Part shown: positions 1-7,857 of the stretch, piece after piece | How the letters are laid out: the number at the start of each line of letters is the position of its first letter | Numbering within the stretch: the first letter of the stretch is position 1 | The notes under the pieces: generated by a model | The model's database searches: none | Told to the model about the DNA's origin: nothing | What the model saw: the letters and a program-made list of their open reading frames with translations, nothing else | Program-made: the position numbers and the translations under genes | From: an uncultured Lachnospiraceae bacterium | Lineage (GTDB): Bacteria > Bacillota > Clostridia > Lachnospirales > Lachnospiraceae | DNA: 42,196 nt | NCBI GenBank assembly: GCA_947626945.1 | Contig: CANQUC010000019.1 | Coordinates: 1 to 42,196 of the forward strand | Direction: 5' to 3'

Positions 1-711
1 CCTTCGGCGCCTCTGATGCTTTTTATCTGGATCCGCCGGCGGGGTACGCCCCAGTTCTGGCAGATTCTTGGAAAGGGCGCTTTGTTTCTTGTGATCTGCT
101 GTCCTCTCGCATTCTGGTATCCGGTACGGAATCTGCTGCGGTTTGGACAGCCCCTCAACTATATTCCTTATATCGGCAACGATCATGAGCTTTACACCGG
201 CATGTATTCTGCCTTTCAGCGGTTCTTTTCCGTTCCCCTGGGAAAGCTTTTTCAGCCCTTATACTGTGTTCCCCAGGAGGACTACAATGTGCCTCTGTAT
301 CTGTTTAAAAATTCCATGTTCGGCGAATTTTCCATGAACATGGCGGACTGGCTTGCCAAGGCCCTGGTTCTGACAAACATTCTTCTGATCCTGACCTCCC
401 TGGCATGCGCTGTCTATGTGGTGGTGAAAGGAAGACGGCTGCATAAGCTTCTGCGCTTTGGCATTCCCGCTCTCTGGCTGATCCAGCTTGGCTCTTATTT
501 TGTATTTCAGCTTCAGTTCCCCTTTGGCTGTACCATGGATTTCCGGTACATCAGCATAACCGCTTTCCTGGGCGCCATCATGACCGGATGTGCCCTGCAG
601 CTTTTCAAAGAAAAAAACAGCGCGGCGTCCCGCCGTCTGTCTGTGGGGATCACCGCGCTGGTCTGTCTTTTCGCAGGCCTGTCTGTGGCTGCCTACTGTA
701 CGCTTTCATAG
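1..711 (+). CDS. Polytopic membrane protein, C-terminal part; GT39-like glycosyltransferase
   Basis: The reading frame is open from the first base, so the gene begins outside the window and about 236 C-terminal residues are visible. The protein is very hydrophobic, with roughly five membrane segments in this part. The stretch WYPVRNLLRFGQPLNYIP resembles the loop found in lipid-linked-sugar glycosyltransferases of the GT39/PMT superfamily, where a periplasmic or extracellular loop follows the catalytic region. Such enzymes transfer sugars from polyprenyl phosphate to cell-envelope acceptors. The catalytic N-terminus is not in the window, so the family call rests on this loop and the membrane pattern only. 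It ends at TAG inside the stem of an intrinsic terminator and converges on the minus-strand lipoprotein gene. It could equally be another large polytopic envelope protein. Confidence 0.55.
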   Translation, partial: PSAPLMLFIWIRRRGTPQFWQILGKGALFLVICCPLAFWYPVRNLLRFGQPLNYIPYIGNDHELYTGMYSAFQRFFSVPLGKLFQPLYCVPQEDYNVPLYLFKNSMFGEFSMNMADWLAKALVLTNILLILTSLACAVYVVVKGRRLHKLLRFGIPALWLIQLGSYFVFQLQFPFGCTMDFRYISITAFLGAIMTGCALQLFKEKNSAASRRLSVGITALVCLFAGLSVAAYCTLS

Positions 712-738
712 CCCGCAAAGGCAGCCGGGCTTTTCTCT
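710..738 (+). terminator. Intrinsic terminator of the first gene
   Basis: AGCCCG (710-715) pairs with CGGGCT (726-731) around a 10-base loop and is followed by TTTT and a pyrimidine-rich tail. The stop codon of the upstream gene lies in the first arm. It sits between two convergent genes and lacks a T run on the minus side, so it mainly serves the plus strand. Confidence 0.6.
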
Positions 739-2382
739 TTATCTTGTCTTGTAGGAATCGTAGGCTTTCTGCCAGATGGCCTCGTACTTGTCTCCGCCCA
801 GCCGCTTCACGTTATTGACATAAGTGTCGTAGTTGGTCAGCGGTTCTTTGCCGGTAATAAACCGGTTTCTCATCTTGGTGGTATAGTTTTTCATATCGGT
901 GACAATGTCTTCGATCTCCTGCTGCATTTCCACCGTCAGATCACAGTTTGCTTTCATCTTGTAGGAAGTATCTCCCTGAGACCATACCTTGCAGGCGTTT
1001 ACATATTCTTCTGACTTGCCTGCCAGCATGTATTCCGACACCTGACCGAAGTTGGGAAACGCAACTGTCAGCGGGTCCGCGTAGGTGTTGAATTTCTGAA
1101 TATTGGTGCCCTCAAAGGAAACCTCGTCGTCCATGCCGTCCATCAGCTTCTTTTCTCCGTTGACCACCTGGTAGCTCTCGCCCTCAATGCCCCAGGTCAG
1201 ATAGGTAGACCCTTTTTCCGAAAGCATATAGTCGATCAAAAACGCGGCAGCCTTATCTGTGCCGTGCTTCACCGCGTTGTCCGTGATCACAGTAGTATCC
1301 CGGTGAAAAGCGGTAATATCGGAAAAGCACCATTGATAGCCGTCCTTTGTTTTGGGCCAGGGTACCGGGGAAAACTCGGCGTCAGGCGCTTTTTCCCGAA
1401 GCCTTGTCAGATAGGAATTGTCTTTGTCCACATCAAAATGATCCGCCTCTGCTTTCCACGCGCCGGCAATGTTATTTGTCACAAGCTCCTCCCGTTTTTC
1501 CAGAGACGTGGCCTCAAACATATTTTCAAACAAACCGTCGGTATACCATTTGTTAAACTCCGTCAAATATTCTTTGTACTGACTGCTCATATAGCCGTTG
1601 ATCACCTTTTCATTGCCGTTTTCATCTACAATGATGCTGGGATCGTCGTCAATACCGTAAGCAGGCAGGAAATATTTCCAGCCGGAGGATGCCATACAGG
1701 CAGGCACCTCATCCCGCTGGCCGTTGCCGTTGGGATCCTGAGTCTTAAAAGCGGTAAGCACCTGATACCACTCATCCATGTCGGTGGGAACGTCCAGGCC
1801 TACCGCGTCCAGCCAGTCCTGACGGATGGCAAGCCCGTACTGGGAAGCGGCAATGCGGTCCTCTTCATCCTCCACATCATACAGCGTACTCACAAAGGAA
1901 TAGCTGCCATCCTCCAGCCGCAGATCCCGGGCCAGCTCCGGATAATCCTCCAGGATTTTTTTGAAGTTGGGCATATACTCATCCAGATACGGCCGCAGGT
2001 CAATGGACACCTTGTCGTTGTACATGCCTGCCATGCGGCCGGGATACAGCTCCATGTTATGGGAAGTGATCACGTCCGGATAATCCTTTGCCGCCATCAT
2101 GGGCAGATAGGCGTCATAGCTGGTGGCTACCTTAAAATCAATGTTGACGCCAACGGATGCCTGGATCGCTTTTAAACTTTTCATTTCTTTCCAGTAATCC
2201 TGATAGTAGGTATCGCTGCCGCCCATGAGCCACCAGGTGACCGTGATCCCCTCTTTTTCAAACTTCTTCGCGTCGGGATCCCCGCTTTCTCCCAGAACCG
2301 CCTGTTTTTTTCCGCCGCAGCCCGCCAGCATCAGAGCTAACATGGCCCCTGTAAGCAGAAGTGACAAAATTCTTTTTTTCAC
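739..2382 (-). CDS. Extracellular solute-binding lipoprotein (ABC sugar type), paralog B
   Basis: This 547-residue protein is probably a substrate-binding lipoprotein of an ABC importer, anchored on the outer face of the membrane. The signal peptide has a lysine/arginine start, a hydrophobic core and a lipobox LAGC with lipidated Cys22. The mature part carries the LplA-like pattern of Lachnospiraceae carbohydrate binders, including TWWLMGGSDTYY and DPNGNGQRDE. The start is GTG at 2382, preceded by GGAGG seven bases upstream; the overlapping ATG at 2384 is followed at once by TGA. It is closely related along its whole length to the next gene upstream (2475-4124), so the pair arose by tandem duplication. 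No permease or ATPase genes lie nearby, so the transporter partner is elsewhere. The ligand cannot be read from the sequence; a sugar or oligosaccharide is inferred from the family. Confidence 0.85.
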   Translation of the reverse strand: MKKRILSLLLTGAMLALMLAGCGGKKQAVLGESGDPDAKKFEKEGITVTWWLMGGSDTYYQDYWKEMKSLKAIQASVGVNIDFKVATSYDAYLPMMAAKDYPDVITSHNMELYPGRMAGMYNDKVSIDLRPYLDEYMPNFKKILEDYPELARDLRLEDGSYSFVSTLYDVEDEEDRIAASQYGLAIRQDWLDAVGLDVPTDMDEWYQVLTAFKTQDPNGNGQRDEVPACMASSGWKYFLPAYGIDDDPSIIVDENGNEKVINGYMSSQYKEYLTEFNKWYTDGLFENMFEATSLEKREELVTNNIAGAWKAEADHFDVDKDNSYLTRLREKAPDAEFSPVPWPKTKDGYQWCFSDITAFHRDTTVITDNAVKHGTDKAAAFLIDYMLSEKGSTYLTWGIEGESYQVVNGEKKLMDGMDDEVSFEGTNIQKFNTYADPLTVAFPNFGQVSEYMLAGKSEEYVNACKVWSQGDTSYKMKANCDLTVEMQQEIEDIVTDMKNYTTKMRNRFITGKEPLTNYDTYVNNVKRLGGDKYEAIWQKAYDSYKTR

Positions 2383-2389
2383 ATTCCCG

Positions 2390-2458
2390 CCTCCTTTTCC
2401 AAAAGGAGGGCGCTGCAGGCTTTCCGACCGAAACCGGTCCTTTGCGCTGCAGCACCCT
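2390..2458 (-). promoter_or_regulatory. Overlapping hairpins covering the ribosome site of paralog B
   Basis: Two inverted repeats overlap between the duplicated lipoprotein genes. The first (2390-2398 with 2401-2409) is perfect and its 3' arm on the minus strand, AAAAGGAGG, is the ribosome-binding site of the downstream gene. The second (2407-2418 with 2447-2458, 11 of 12 positions plus a G-U pair) is GC-rich and has an inner stem 2426-2430/2435-2439. They share bases 2407-2409, so they cannot both form fully. The second followed by CCTCCTTTT may act as a weak terminator or processing barrier. The effect, lower or regulated expression of paralog B, is inference. Confidence 0.5.
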
Positions 2459-2474
2459 CTGTTTTCATTTTTGA

Positions 2475-4124
2475 TTATCTTGCCAGATACGCGTCGTATG
2501 CCCGCTGCCAGATCTCTTCATATTTGTCTCCGCCCAGACGCTTTACGTTGTTCACATAAGTGTCATAGTTGGTCAGAGGCTCTTTTCCGGTAATGAAGCG
2601 CTGACGCATCTTGGTGGTATAATTTTTCATATCTGTCACAATATCTTCCACCTCCGCCTGCAGCTCTACGCTGAGCTGACAGGACGCAGGCATCTTGTAG
2701 GCAGTGTCGCCCTGGGCCCAGACAGTGCTGGCAGCAACATATTCCTCGCTCTTTCCGTTCAGGATATACTCGGAAACCTGACCGAAGTTGGGGAACGCCA
2801 CCGTCAGAGGATCCGCGTAGGTGTTAAACTTCACAATGTTGGTGCCCTCAAAGCTTACCTGATCATCCATTCCTTTCATCAGCTGCTTTTCTCCGTTGAC
2901 TACTTCATAGCTTTCGCCCTCGATGCCCCAGGTCAGGTAGGTAGAACCTGCCTCAGACAGCATATAGTCAATGAGGAACGCCGCCGCTTTGTCTGTTCCA
3001 TGCTTCACCGCGTTGCTGGTAATGACCGTGGTATCCCGGTTAAAGGAGTTGATGTCGGAGAAACACCACTGATAGCCGTCCTTTGTTTTCGGCCAGGGCG
3101 CCGCCGCGAATTCCGCGTCAGGCGCTTTTTCACGGAGCAGCGACAGGTAGGAACCCTCGTCGTCCACGTCAAAATGCTGAGCCTCGCCTTTCCAGGTACC
3201 GGCAATGTTGTTGGTCACAAGCTCGGTTCTCTTTTCCAGAGAGGTGGCCTCAAACATGTTTTCAAAAAGTCCGTCTGTGTACCACTTGTTGAACTCAGTG
3301 AGAAATTCTTTGTAGGGAGCGCTCATATAGCCGTTGATGACTTTCTTGTTGCCGTTCTCGTCGGTGGTGATGCTGGGATCGTCGTCAATGCCATAGGCGG
3401 TCAGGAAATATTTCCAGCCGGAAGAAGCCATACAGGCGGGAATCTCATCCCGCTGGCCGTTGCCGTTGGGATCCTGGGTCTTGAATGCGGTAAGCACCTG
3501 ATACCACTCGTCCATATTGGTCGGTACGTCCAGGCCCACCGCGTCCAGCCAGTCTTTTCTCATGGCAAGGCCAAACTCGGAAGACGCGATCCGGTCTTCG
3601 TCATTTTCAATGTCATACAGTGTGCTGACAAAGGTATACTCTCCGTTGTCCAGACGGATGTCTTTTGCCAGCTGCGGATAGTCCTCCAGGATCTTTTTGA
3701 AATTGGGCATATAGTCGTCTATGTACGGAGTCAGGTCCACGGAAACCTGATCCTTGAACATGCCGGCCATACGTCCGGGATACTTGGAAAGATTGGTTCC
3801 GGTAATTACATCCGGGTAATCCTTTGCCGCCATCATGGGCAGATAGGCATCATAGCTGGTAGCCACCTTAAAATCAATGTTGATGCCTACGGAAGCCTGA
3901 ATGGCTTTCAGACTTTTCATTTCTTTCCAGTAGCTTTGATAATAGGTATCGCTGCCGCCCATGAGCCACCAGGTAACGGTCAGTCCCTCTTCTTCAAATT
4001 TCTTTGCGTTGGGATCGCCGCCCTCCCCAAGGGTGCCGGATTTTTTGCCGCCGCCGTCGCAACCTGCCAGCATAACTGTCAGCATGACCGCAAGCGTCAG
4101 CAGAGATAGCAGTCTTTTTTTCAT
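2475..4124 (-). CDS. Extracellular solute-binding lipoprotein (ABC sugar type), paralog A
   Basis: This 549-residue lipoprotein has a signal peptide ending in LAGC (Cys22) and the same LplA-like fold and motifs as its downstream paralog (TWWLMGGSDTYY, DPNGNGQRDE, IEGESYEVVNGEK). It should capture an extracellular sugar or oligosaccharide for an ABC importer whose membrane components are not in the window. The start is placed at ATG 4124 because GGGAGG lies seven bases upstream; the earlier in-frame ATG at 4139 overlaps this ribosome site itself. It is the promoter-proximal member of the pair, 92 bases ahead of paralog B, and has its own promoter and operator (4160-4198). The differences between the paralogs are scattered rather than clustered, which suggests both remain functional. 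Confidence 0.85.
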   Translation of the reverse strand: MKKRLLSLLTLAVMLTVMLAGCDGGGKKSGTLGEGGDPNAKKFEEEGLTVTWWLMGGSDTYYQSYWKEMKSLKAIQASVGINIDFKVATSYDAYLPMMAAKDYPDVITGTNLSKYPGRMAGMFKDQVSVDLTPYIDDYMPNFKKILEDYPQLAKDIRLDNGEYTFVSTLYDIENDEDRIASSEFGLAMRKDWLDAVGLDVPTNMDEWYQVLTAFKTQDPNGNGQRDEIPACMASSGWKYFLTAYGIDDDPSITTDENGNKKVINGYMSAPYKEFLTEFNKWYTDGLFENMFEATSLEKRTELVTNNIAGTWKGEAQHFDVDDEGSYLSLLREKAPDAEFAAAPWPKTKDGYQWCFSDINSFNRDTTVITSNAVKHGTDKAAAFLIDYMLSEAGSTYLTWGIEGESYEVVNGEKQLMKGMDDQVSFEGTNIVKFNTYADPLTVAFPNFGQVSEYILNGKSEEYVAASTVWAQGDTAYKMPASCQLSVELQAEVEDIVTDMKNYTTKMRQRFITGKEPLTNYDTYVNNVKRLGGDKYEEIWQRAYDAYLAR

Positions 4125-4159
4125 AGAATCGCCTCCCATATAATGATCTCGCTGATTCT

Positions 4160-4198
4160 ATTGTAAAAGATATACAGAAAAAACACAAGCGCTTTTGT
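4160..4198 (-). promoter_or_regulatory. Sigma-A promoter with LacI/CcpA-like operator for the lipoprotein pair
   Basis: On the minus strand TTGTGT (4188-4183) is 17 bases from TACAAT (4165-4160), about 35 bases ahead of the start codon. Overlapping the -35 box is a palindrome centred at 4190/4191 with core AAGCGCTT (4187-4194) and outer matching bases at 4183-4185/4196-4198. This is the shape of a LacI-family site, including the CcpA cre site. Catabolite or sugar-specific repression of the lipoproteins is inferred. Confidence 0.55.
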
Positions 4199-4203
4199 AA
4201 TTT

Positions 4204-6078
4204 TTAGTGAATATTCAACGCACGGATGGCGTTGCAGATGGCAATCACCGCCACGCCCACGTCGGCAAACACCGCCGCCCACATGGAAGCCAGCCCAAGA
4301 GCCGCCAAAATCAGCACCAGTATTTTTACGCCTATGGCAAACACGATGTTCTGCCATACGATCCGCAAAGTCTTTCTGGCGATCCGGATGGCTGCGGCGA
4401 TCTTGGACGGTTCGTCGGTCATGATCACCACGTCCGCCGCCTCAATAGCCGCGTCGCTTCCCATGCCGCCCATGGCGATCCCGATGTCGGCACCGGCCAG
4501 CACCGGCGCGTCGTTGATGCCGTCTCCCACAAAAAACAGCCTGCCTTTTGGCCCTTTTTCTTTCATGAGCGCATCCATCTTCTGTACTTTTTCATCAGGA
4601 AGCAGTTCTGTATAAACCTGGTCTGCTCCCACCTCCGCCGCCACTGCCTCTCCTACCGCTTTGGCGTCCCCGGTAAGCATTACGGTCTTTTTCACTCCCA
4701 GCTTTTTCAGCAGGGAAAGGGTCTCCCTGGCATCATCCTTGATCACGTCCGCCACTACCAGACAGCCAAGATACCTGCCTTTTTTCATTACATACACAAC
4801 CGTCCCCGCTGTCTGGGGCCGCTTTACCTGAATCCCCAGAGAGTTCATCAGCTTTTCATTGCCCGCGGCCACCGGTTCCCCGTCCAGAAGGGCCGAGATC
4901 CCATGGCCGGACAGTTCCGTCATTTCAGAGATTCTGGAAAGCGCCGGTTCTTCTTTCCAGGCGCTTTTTACCGCTTTTCCAATGGGATGATCCGAATAAG
5001 CCTCGCAGTAAGCCGCCGTTTCCAGAAGCTCCTCTTCCCCGCAGTCCTCCGGCAGCATTTCCACAACCTGAAACTGGCCTTTGGTCAGAGTTCCCGTCTT
5101 GTCAAACACGCCGATCTCACTGTAGGCAAGGCTTTCCAGGTAGTTGCTCCCTTTGATCAGCACGCCGCACCGGGATGCGCCTCCAAGCCCGCCGAAAAAG
5201 CTCAGGGGAATGGAGATCACCAGCGCGCAGGGACAGGAAATTACCAGGAAAGACAGGGCCCTGTATACCCAGTCGCCCCATGAGGCCCCGGGCACCACAA
5301 GCGGCGGGATCACCGCCAGCAGCACTGCCAGCGCCACCACCGCAGGCGTGTAATACCGGGCAAACTTGGTAATAAACTGTTCTGTTCTGGCTTTTTTGTC
5401 TCCCTGGCTCTCCACCAGCTTCAGGATCTTTGCCACCGTAGACTGTCCGTATTCTTTTTCTGCCCGGATCTCCAGCACGCCTGTCAGGTTGATGCAGCCG
5501 CTGATCACCTGATCTCCCGGGGCAGTCTCTCTTGGAAGAGATTCCCCTGTCAGGGCCTTGGTGTCCAGGTCCGATTCTCCTTTTACCACAACGCCGTCCA
5601 GAGGAATCTTCTCCCCCGGCTTTACCAGAAGAATGTCTCCCACAGCCACCTGCTGGGGAGGCACCTGCACAATTTCATTTCCCTGCTTTTTGTTTGCGTA
5701 CTCGGGCCGGATATCCATCAGCTGGGCAATGGAACGGCGGGACCGGTTCACCGCGTAACTCTGGAACAGTTCTCCCACCTGATAAAAAAGCATCACCGCT
5801 ACCGCTTCTTCATATTCTCCCACAAAGAACGCGCCCACAGTAGCCACGCCCATCAAAAAGTTTTCATCAAACACCTGGCCGTTCAGGATATTGCGGATGG
5901 CTTTGCGGATCACGTCGCCGCCCGCCACAAGATAGGCAAGCAGGTAAAGTATCAGCAGGATGTTGTCGCCCTGCTCCATGTTCCTGAGACCGATGACATG
6001 CTCCCCCACAAGCGTTACCGCAAACAAACCTGCGCTGCCCGCAATCCGGTACAGCCTTTTTTTCATCTTCTTTGTCAT
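4204..6078 (-). CDS. Zn/Cd/Pb-type P1B ATPase, metal efflux pump
   Basis: This 624-residue membrane ATPase exports divalent soft metals. Visible motifs are the actuator TGES (177-180), membrane metal site CPC (282-284), phosphorylation loop DKTGTLT (326-332), the HP dipeptide (364-365) and GDGINDAP (518-525). The last helices carry Lys585 and Asp606 in the arrangement of the P1B-2 (ZntA/CadA) group, which argues for Zn, Cd or Pb rather than copper. The usual N-terminal heavy-metal-associated domain is absent; it is encoded separately by the gene just upstream (6103-6327). An AGGTGG-like ribosome site precedes ATG 6078; a second ATG four codons in is possible. It is the last gene of the repressor-HMA-ATPase operon. 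No clear terminator follows; transcription would run into the promoter region of the lipoprotein genes. Confidence 0.93.
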   Translation of the reverse strand: MTKKMKKRLYRIAGSAGLFAVTLVGEHVIGLRNMEQGDNILLILYLLAYLVAGGDVIRKAIRNILNGQVFDENFLMGVATVGAFFVGEYEEAVAVMLFYQVGELFQSYAVNRSRRSIAQLMDIRPEYANKKQGNEIVQVPPQQVAVGDILLVKPGEKIPLDGVVVKGESDLDTKALTGESLPRETAPGDQVISGCINLTGVLEIRAEKEYGQSTVAKILKLVESQGDKKARTEQFITKFARYYTPAVVALAVLLAVIPPLVVPGASWGDWVYRALSFLVISCPCALVISIPLSFFGGLGGASRCGVLIKGSNYLESLAYSEIGVFDKTGTLTKGQFQVVEMLPEDCGEEELLETAAYCEAYSDHPIGKAVKSAWKEEPALSRISEMTELSGHGISALLDGEPVAAGNEKLMNSLGIQVKRPQTAGTVVYVMKKGRYLGCLVVADVIKDDARETLSLLKKLGVKKTVMLTGDAKAVGEAVAAEVGADQVYTELLPDEKVQKMDALMKEKGPKGRLFFVGDGINDAPVLAGADIGIAMGGMGSDAAIEAADVVIMTDEPSKIAAAIRIARKTLRIVWQNIVFAIGVKILVLILAALGLASMWAAVFADVGVAVIAICNAIRALNIH

Positions 6079-6102
6079 AACGCCACCTGATCTTCCCGAC
6101 AG

Positions 6103-6327
6103 TTAGTCTGCCGCCGTCATTTCCACATCCGGTTCCGTCTTTTTGATGATCTTTTTGGCTTCCTTAACGATTTTTCCAAAATCTTCCTCCGCCGCTTCGA
6201 TCACCAGCCGCCGGCTCATAAAATTCAGCTGGGCGCTCTTTACCTTATCCAGCTTCGCGATCTTCTCCTCAATGATCCCCGCGCAGTGGGCGCAGTCCAG
6301 GTCTTCCAGAATAAATGCTTTTGTCAT
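6103..6327 (-). CDS. Free-standing heavy-metal-associated (HMA) domain protein
   Basis: A 74-residue protein consisting of a single ferredoxin-like HMA domain. The metal-binding loop near the N-terminus reads LDCAHCAGIIEEKI, giving the CxxC pair (Cys11 and Cys14). It probably works as a soluble metallochaperone or detached regulatory domain that hands metal to the neighbouring ATPase, which lacks its own HMA domain. The gene is 24 bases upstream of the ATPase and 43 bases downstream of the repressor. AAAGGAG is well spaced before ATG 6327. Which metal it prefers cannot be told from the sequence. Confidence 0.85.
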   Translation of the reverse strand: MTKAFILEDLDCAHCAGIIEEKIAKLDKVKSAQLNFMSRRLVIEAAEEDFGKIVKEAKKIIKKTEPDVEMTAAD

Positions 6328-6370
6328 GTTTTTCTCCTTTCTTTTCCAAAGAGCCCGCAGGAACAGTCCG

Positions 6371-6727
6371 TTATTCCAGGATATGCTCCATGCCCTGTCC
6401 CAATATGGTCACAATATGATCGTCCGCCAGGGAATAAAACACCGTTTTTCCCTCCTTGCGGTTTTTCACAAGCCGCATCTGCTTCAATACCCGAAGCTGA
6501 TGAGAAATGGCCGACTGGGTCATGTTCAGAGAACTGGCAATGTCGCAGACGCACATTTCCGACCGGAACAGCACGAACAGAATCTTGATCCTGGTGGAAT
6601 CGCTGAACACCTGAAACAGCTCTGCCAGATCGTAAAGCCGTTCCTCGGAGGGCATCGTCTCGCGGATCTGGGCCACAAATTCCCTGTGATCATGAGGAGC
6701 CTCGCAGCGTTCAATCTCTTTTTCCAT
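6371..6727 (-). CDS. ArsR/SmtB-family metal-sensing repressor
   Basis: This 118-residue winged-helix protein is the likely autorepressor of the efflux operon. The DNA-recognition helix region reads NMTQSAISHQLRVLKQMRLV. Two possible metal sites are visible: a CVC pair in the alpha-3 region (as in CadC) and, in the last helix, the SmtB/CzrA pattern D-x-H followed eleven residues later by H and then Glu three residues on. Zinc, cadmium or lead binding would release the operator. Start ATG 6727 is chosen because AAAGGAG lies eight bases upstream; the longer in-frame start at 6775 would fall inside the operator. First gene of the operon. Confidence 0.9.
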   Translation of the reverse strand: MEKEIERCEAPHDHREFVAQIRETMPSEERLYDLAELFQVFSDSTRIKILFVLFRSEMCVCDIASSLNMTQSAISHQLRVLKQMRLVKNRKEGKTVFYSLADDHIVTILGQGMEHILE

Positions 6728-6752
6728 ATCTGGCTCTCCTTTCTTTTTTATG

Positions 6753-6782
6753 TGAATATATGAATAATTGTTCATATATTCA
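6753..6782 (-). promoter_or_regulatory. Operator of the metal-efflux operon
   Basis: A perfect inverted repeat with 12-base arms, TGAATATATGAA and TTCATATATTCA, separated by six bases. The inner TGAA-N6-TTCA matches the consensus core known for SmtB/CzrA-type repressors. It lies immediately downstream of the -10 box, over the expected transcription start, so bound repressor would block polymerase. Confidence 0.85.
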
Positions 6783-6809
6783 TTATATCATGACATTTGC
6801 GTTTGTCAA
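6782..6809 (-). promoter_or_regulatory. Consensus sigma-A promoter of the metal-efflux operon
   Basis: TTGACA (6809-6804) and TATAAT (6787-6782) are separated by 16 bases, both perfect consensus hexamers on the minus strand. A strong core promoter combined with an overlapping operator fits a tightly repressed, inducible operon. Confidence 0.85.
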
Positions 6810-6819
6810 CCGCCAATCT

Positions 6820-6862
6820 AAAAAAGGTGTTTCAAAACACGAAATTCCTGTTTTGAAACACC
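6820..6862 (-). terminator. Intrinsic terminator of mrp
   Basis: Perfect 14-bp stem (6826-6839 with 6849-6862) with a nine-base loop, followed on the minus strand by six T. It separates mrp from the metal-efflux promoter just downstream. The stem core TTTCAAAACA/TGTTTTGA reappears in the hairpin at 35906-35948. Confidence 0.9.
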
Positions 6863-6916
6863 CTGTTTTTCCGGAACGCGTCTGTTTTACGCGTCTGTTT
6901 TTTTAAGACCCTGCCG

Positions 6917-7765
6917 TCATGCCTTTCCGGCGTCCTCCAGAAGAGCCTCCAAAAGGGGATCCAGCCAGTCTCCCACAAAGGCTTCCACCGCTCCGCCGTC
7001 ACAAAGGTCAGCCAGCAGCGGATCCAGCGGAAGCTTTGCGACAGTTTTGATCCCATACTGCTTTGCGATCTCTTCTCCCCTGCCCTTTCCAAATACAGTA
7101 TGCTGCTCTCCGCAGCTTGGGCAGACATAGTAGGACATGTTTTCTACCAGGCCCAGCACCGGAATGTGCATCTGCTCCGCCATTTTTACCGCTTTTTCCA
7201 CGATCATGGACACCAGCTGCTGCGGGGACGCCACTACCACAATGCCGTCCACCGGCAGAGACTGAAATACCGTCAGGGGTACATCTCCCGTTCCCGGCGG
7301 GCAGTCTACAAACATCAGATCCACGTCGCCCCAGATCACGTCGGACCAGAACTGCGTCACCGCGCCTGAGATCACGGGGCCTCTCCACACGACCGGATCG
7401 GTGTCATTGGGAAGCAGCAGATTCAGAGACATCAGTTCAATGCCGGCTCTGCTGGTCACTGGCCAGATTCCCTCCTCATTTCCGCAGGCCTTTTCCGTTA
7501 CGCCAAACATTCTGGGAATGGATGGTCCGGTTACGTCCGCGTCCAAAATGGCCGTCCGAAGCCCTTTTCTTTTTGCAAGCACCGCAAGCATGGCCGTCAC
7601 GGAGGATTTCCCTACGCCGCCTTTGCCGCTGATCACCGCGATAACCTTTTTAATATTGGAGTTTGCGTTGGCCGGAACCAAAAAGCTTTCCGGCTTTCTT
7701 GACTGGCAGTCCGCACTACAGCTGCCGCAGTCATGGCTGCATGATTCGCTTGTATTCTCGCTCAT
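6917..7765 (-). CDS. mrp: Mrp/NBP35-family Fe-S cluster carrier ATPase
   Basis: A 282-residue P-loop ATPase of the Mrp/NBP35 family, which carries and delivers iron-sulfur clusters in the cytoplasm. The deviant Walker A GKGGVGKS is at residues 47-54, followed by ILDADVTGPSIPRMFG, and the dimer cluster site CPSC appears in MSYYVCPSCGEQH. The N-terminus has an additional Cys cluster (9, 13, 16, 20), as in NBP35-like forms. The start at 7765 is supported by AGGAG seven bases upstream; the longer in-frame start at 7834 has no such site. It lies 92 bases downstream of the M18 peptidase on the same strand. A perfect CACTGG-N2-CCAGTG palindrome (7815-7828) in that gap could be an operator. It ends at a strong terminator. 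Confidence 0.9.
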   Translation of the reverse strand: MSENTSESCSHDCGSCSADCQSRKPESFLVPANANSNIKKVIAVISGKGGVGKSSVTAMLAVLAKRKGLRTAILDADVTGPSIPRMFGVTEKACGNEEGIWPVTSRAGIELMSLNLLLPNDTDPVVWRGPVISGAVTQFWSDVIWGDVDLMFVDCPPGTGDVPLTVFQSLPVDGIVVVASPQQLVSMIVEKAVKMAEQMHIPVLGLVENMSYYVCPSCGEQHTVFGKGRGEEIAKQYGIKTVAKLPLDPLLADLCDGGAVEAFVGDWLDPLLEALLEDAGKA

Positions 7766-7857
7766 ATTCTTTCTCCTGTCCTCCGGCGTTCTGAATATCT
7801 CACGCCATATTTTGCACTGGCACCAGTGTATCACAGACCGGGCCGGTTGAAAAGGGT

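Noticed and set aside
3000-4109. Long plus-strand open frame opposite the lipoprotein gene
   Set aside because: It is antisense to a gene with clear family motifs, a signal peptide and a ribosome site; a matching shadow appears opposite the paralog at 1264-2175, as expected from shared codon use.
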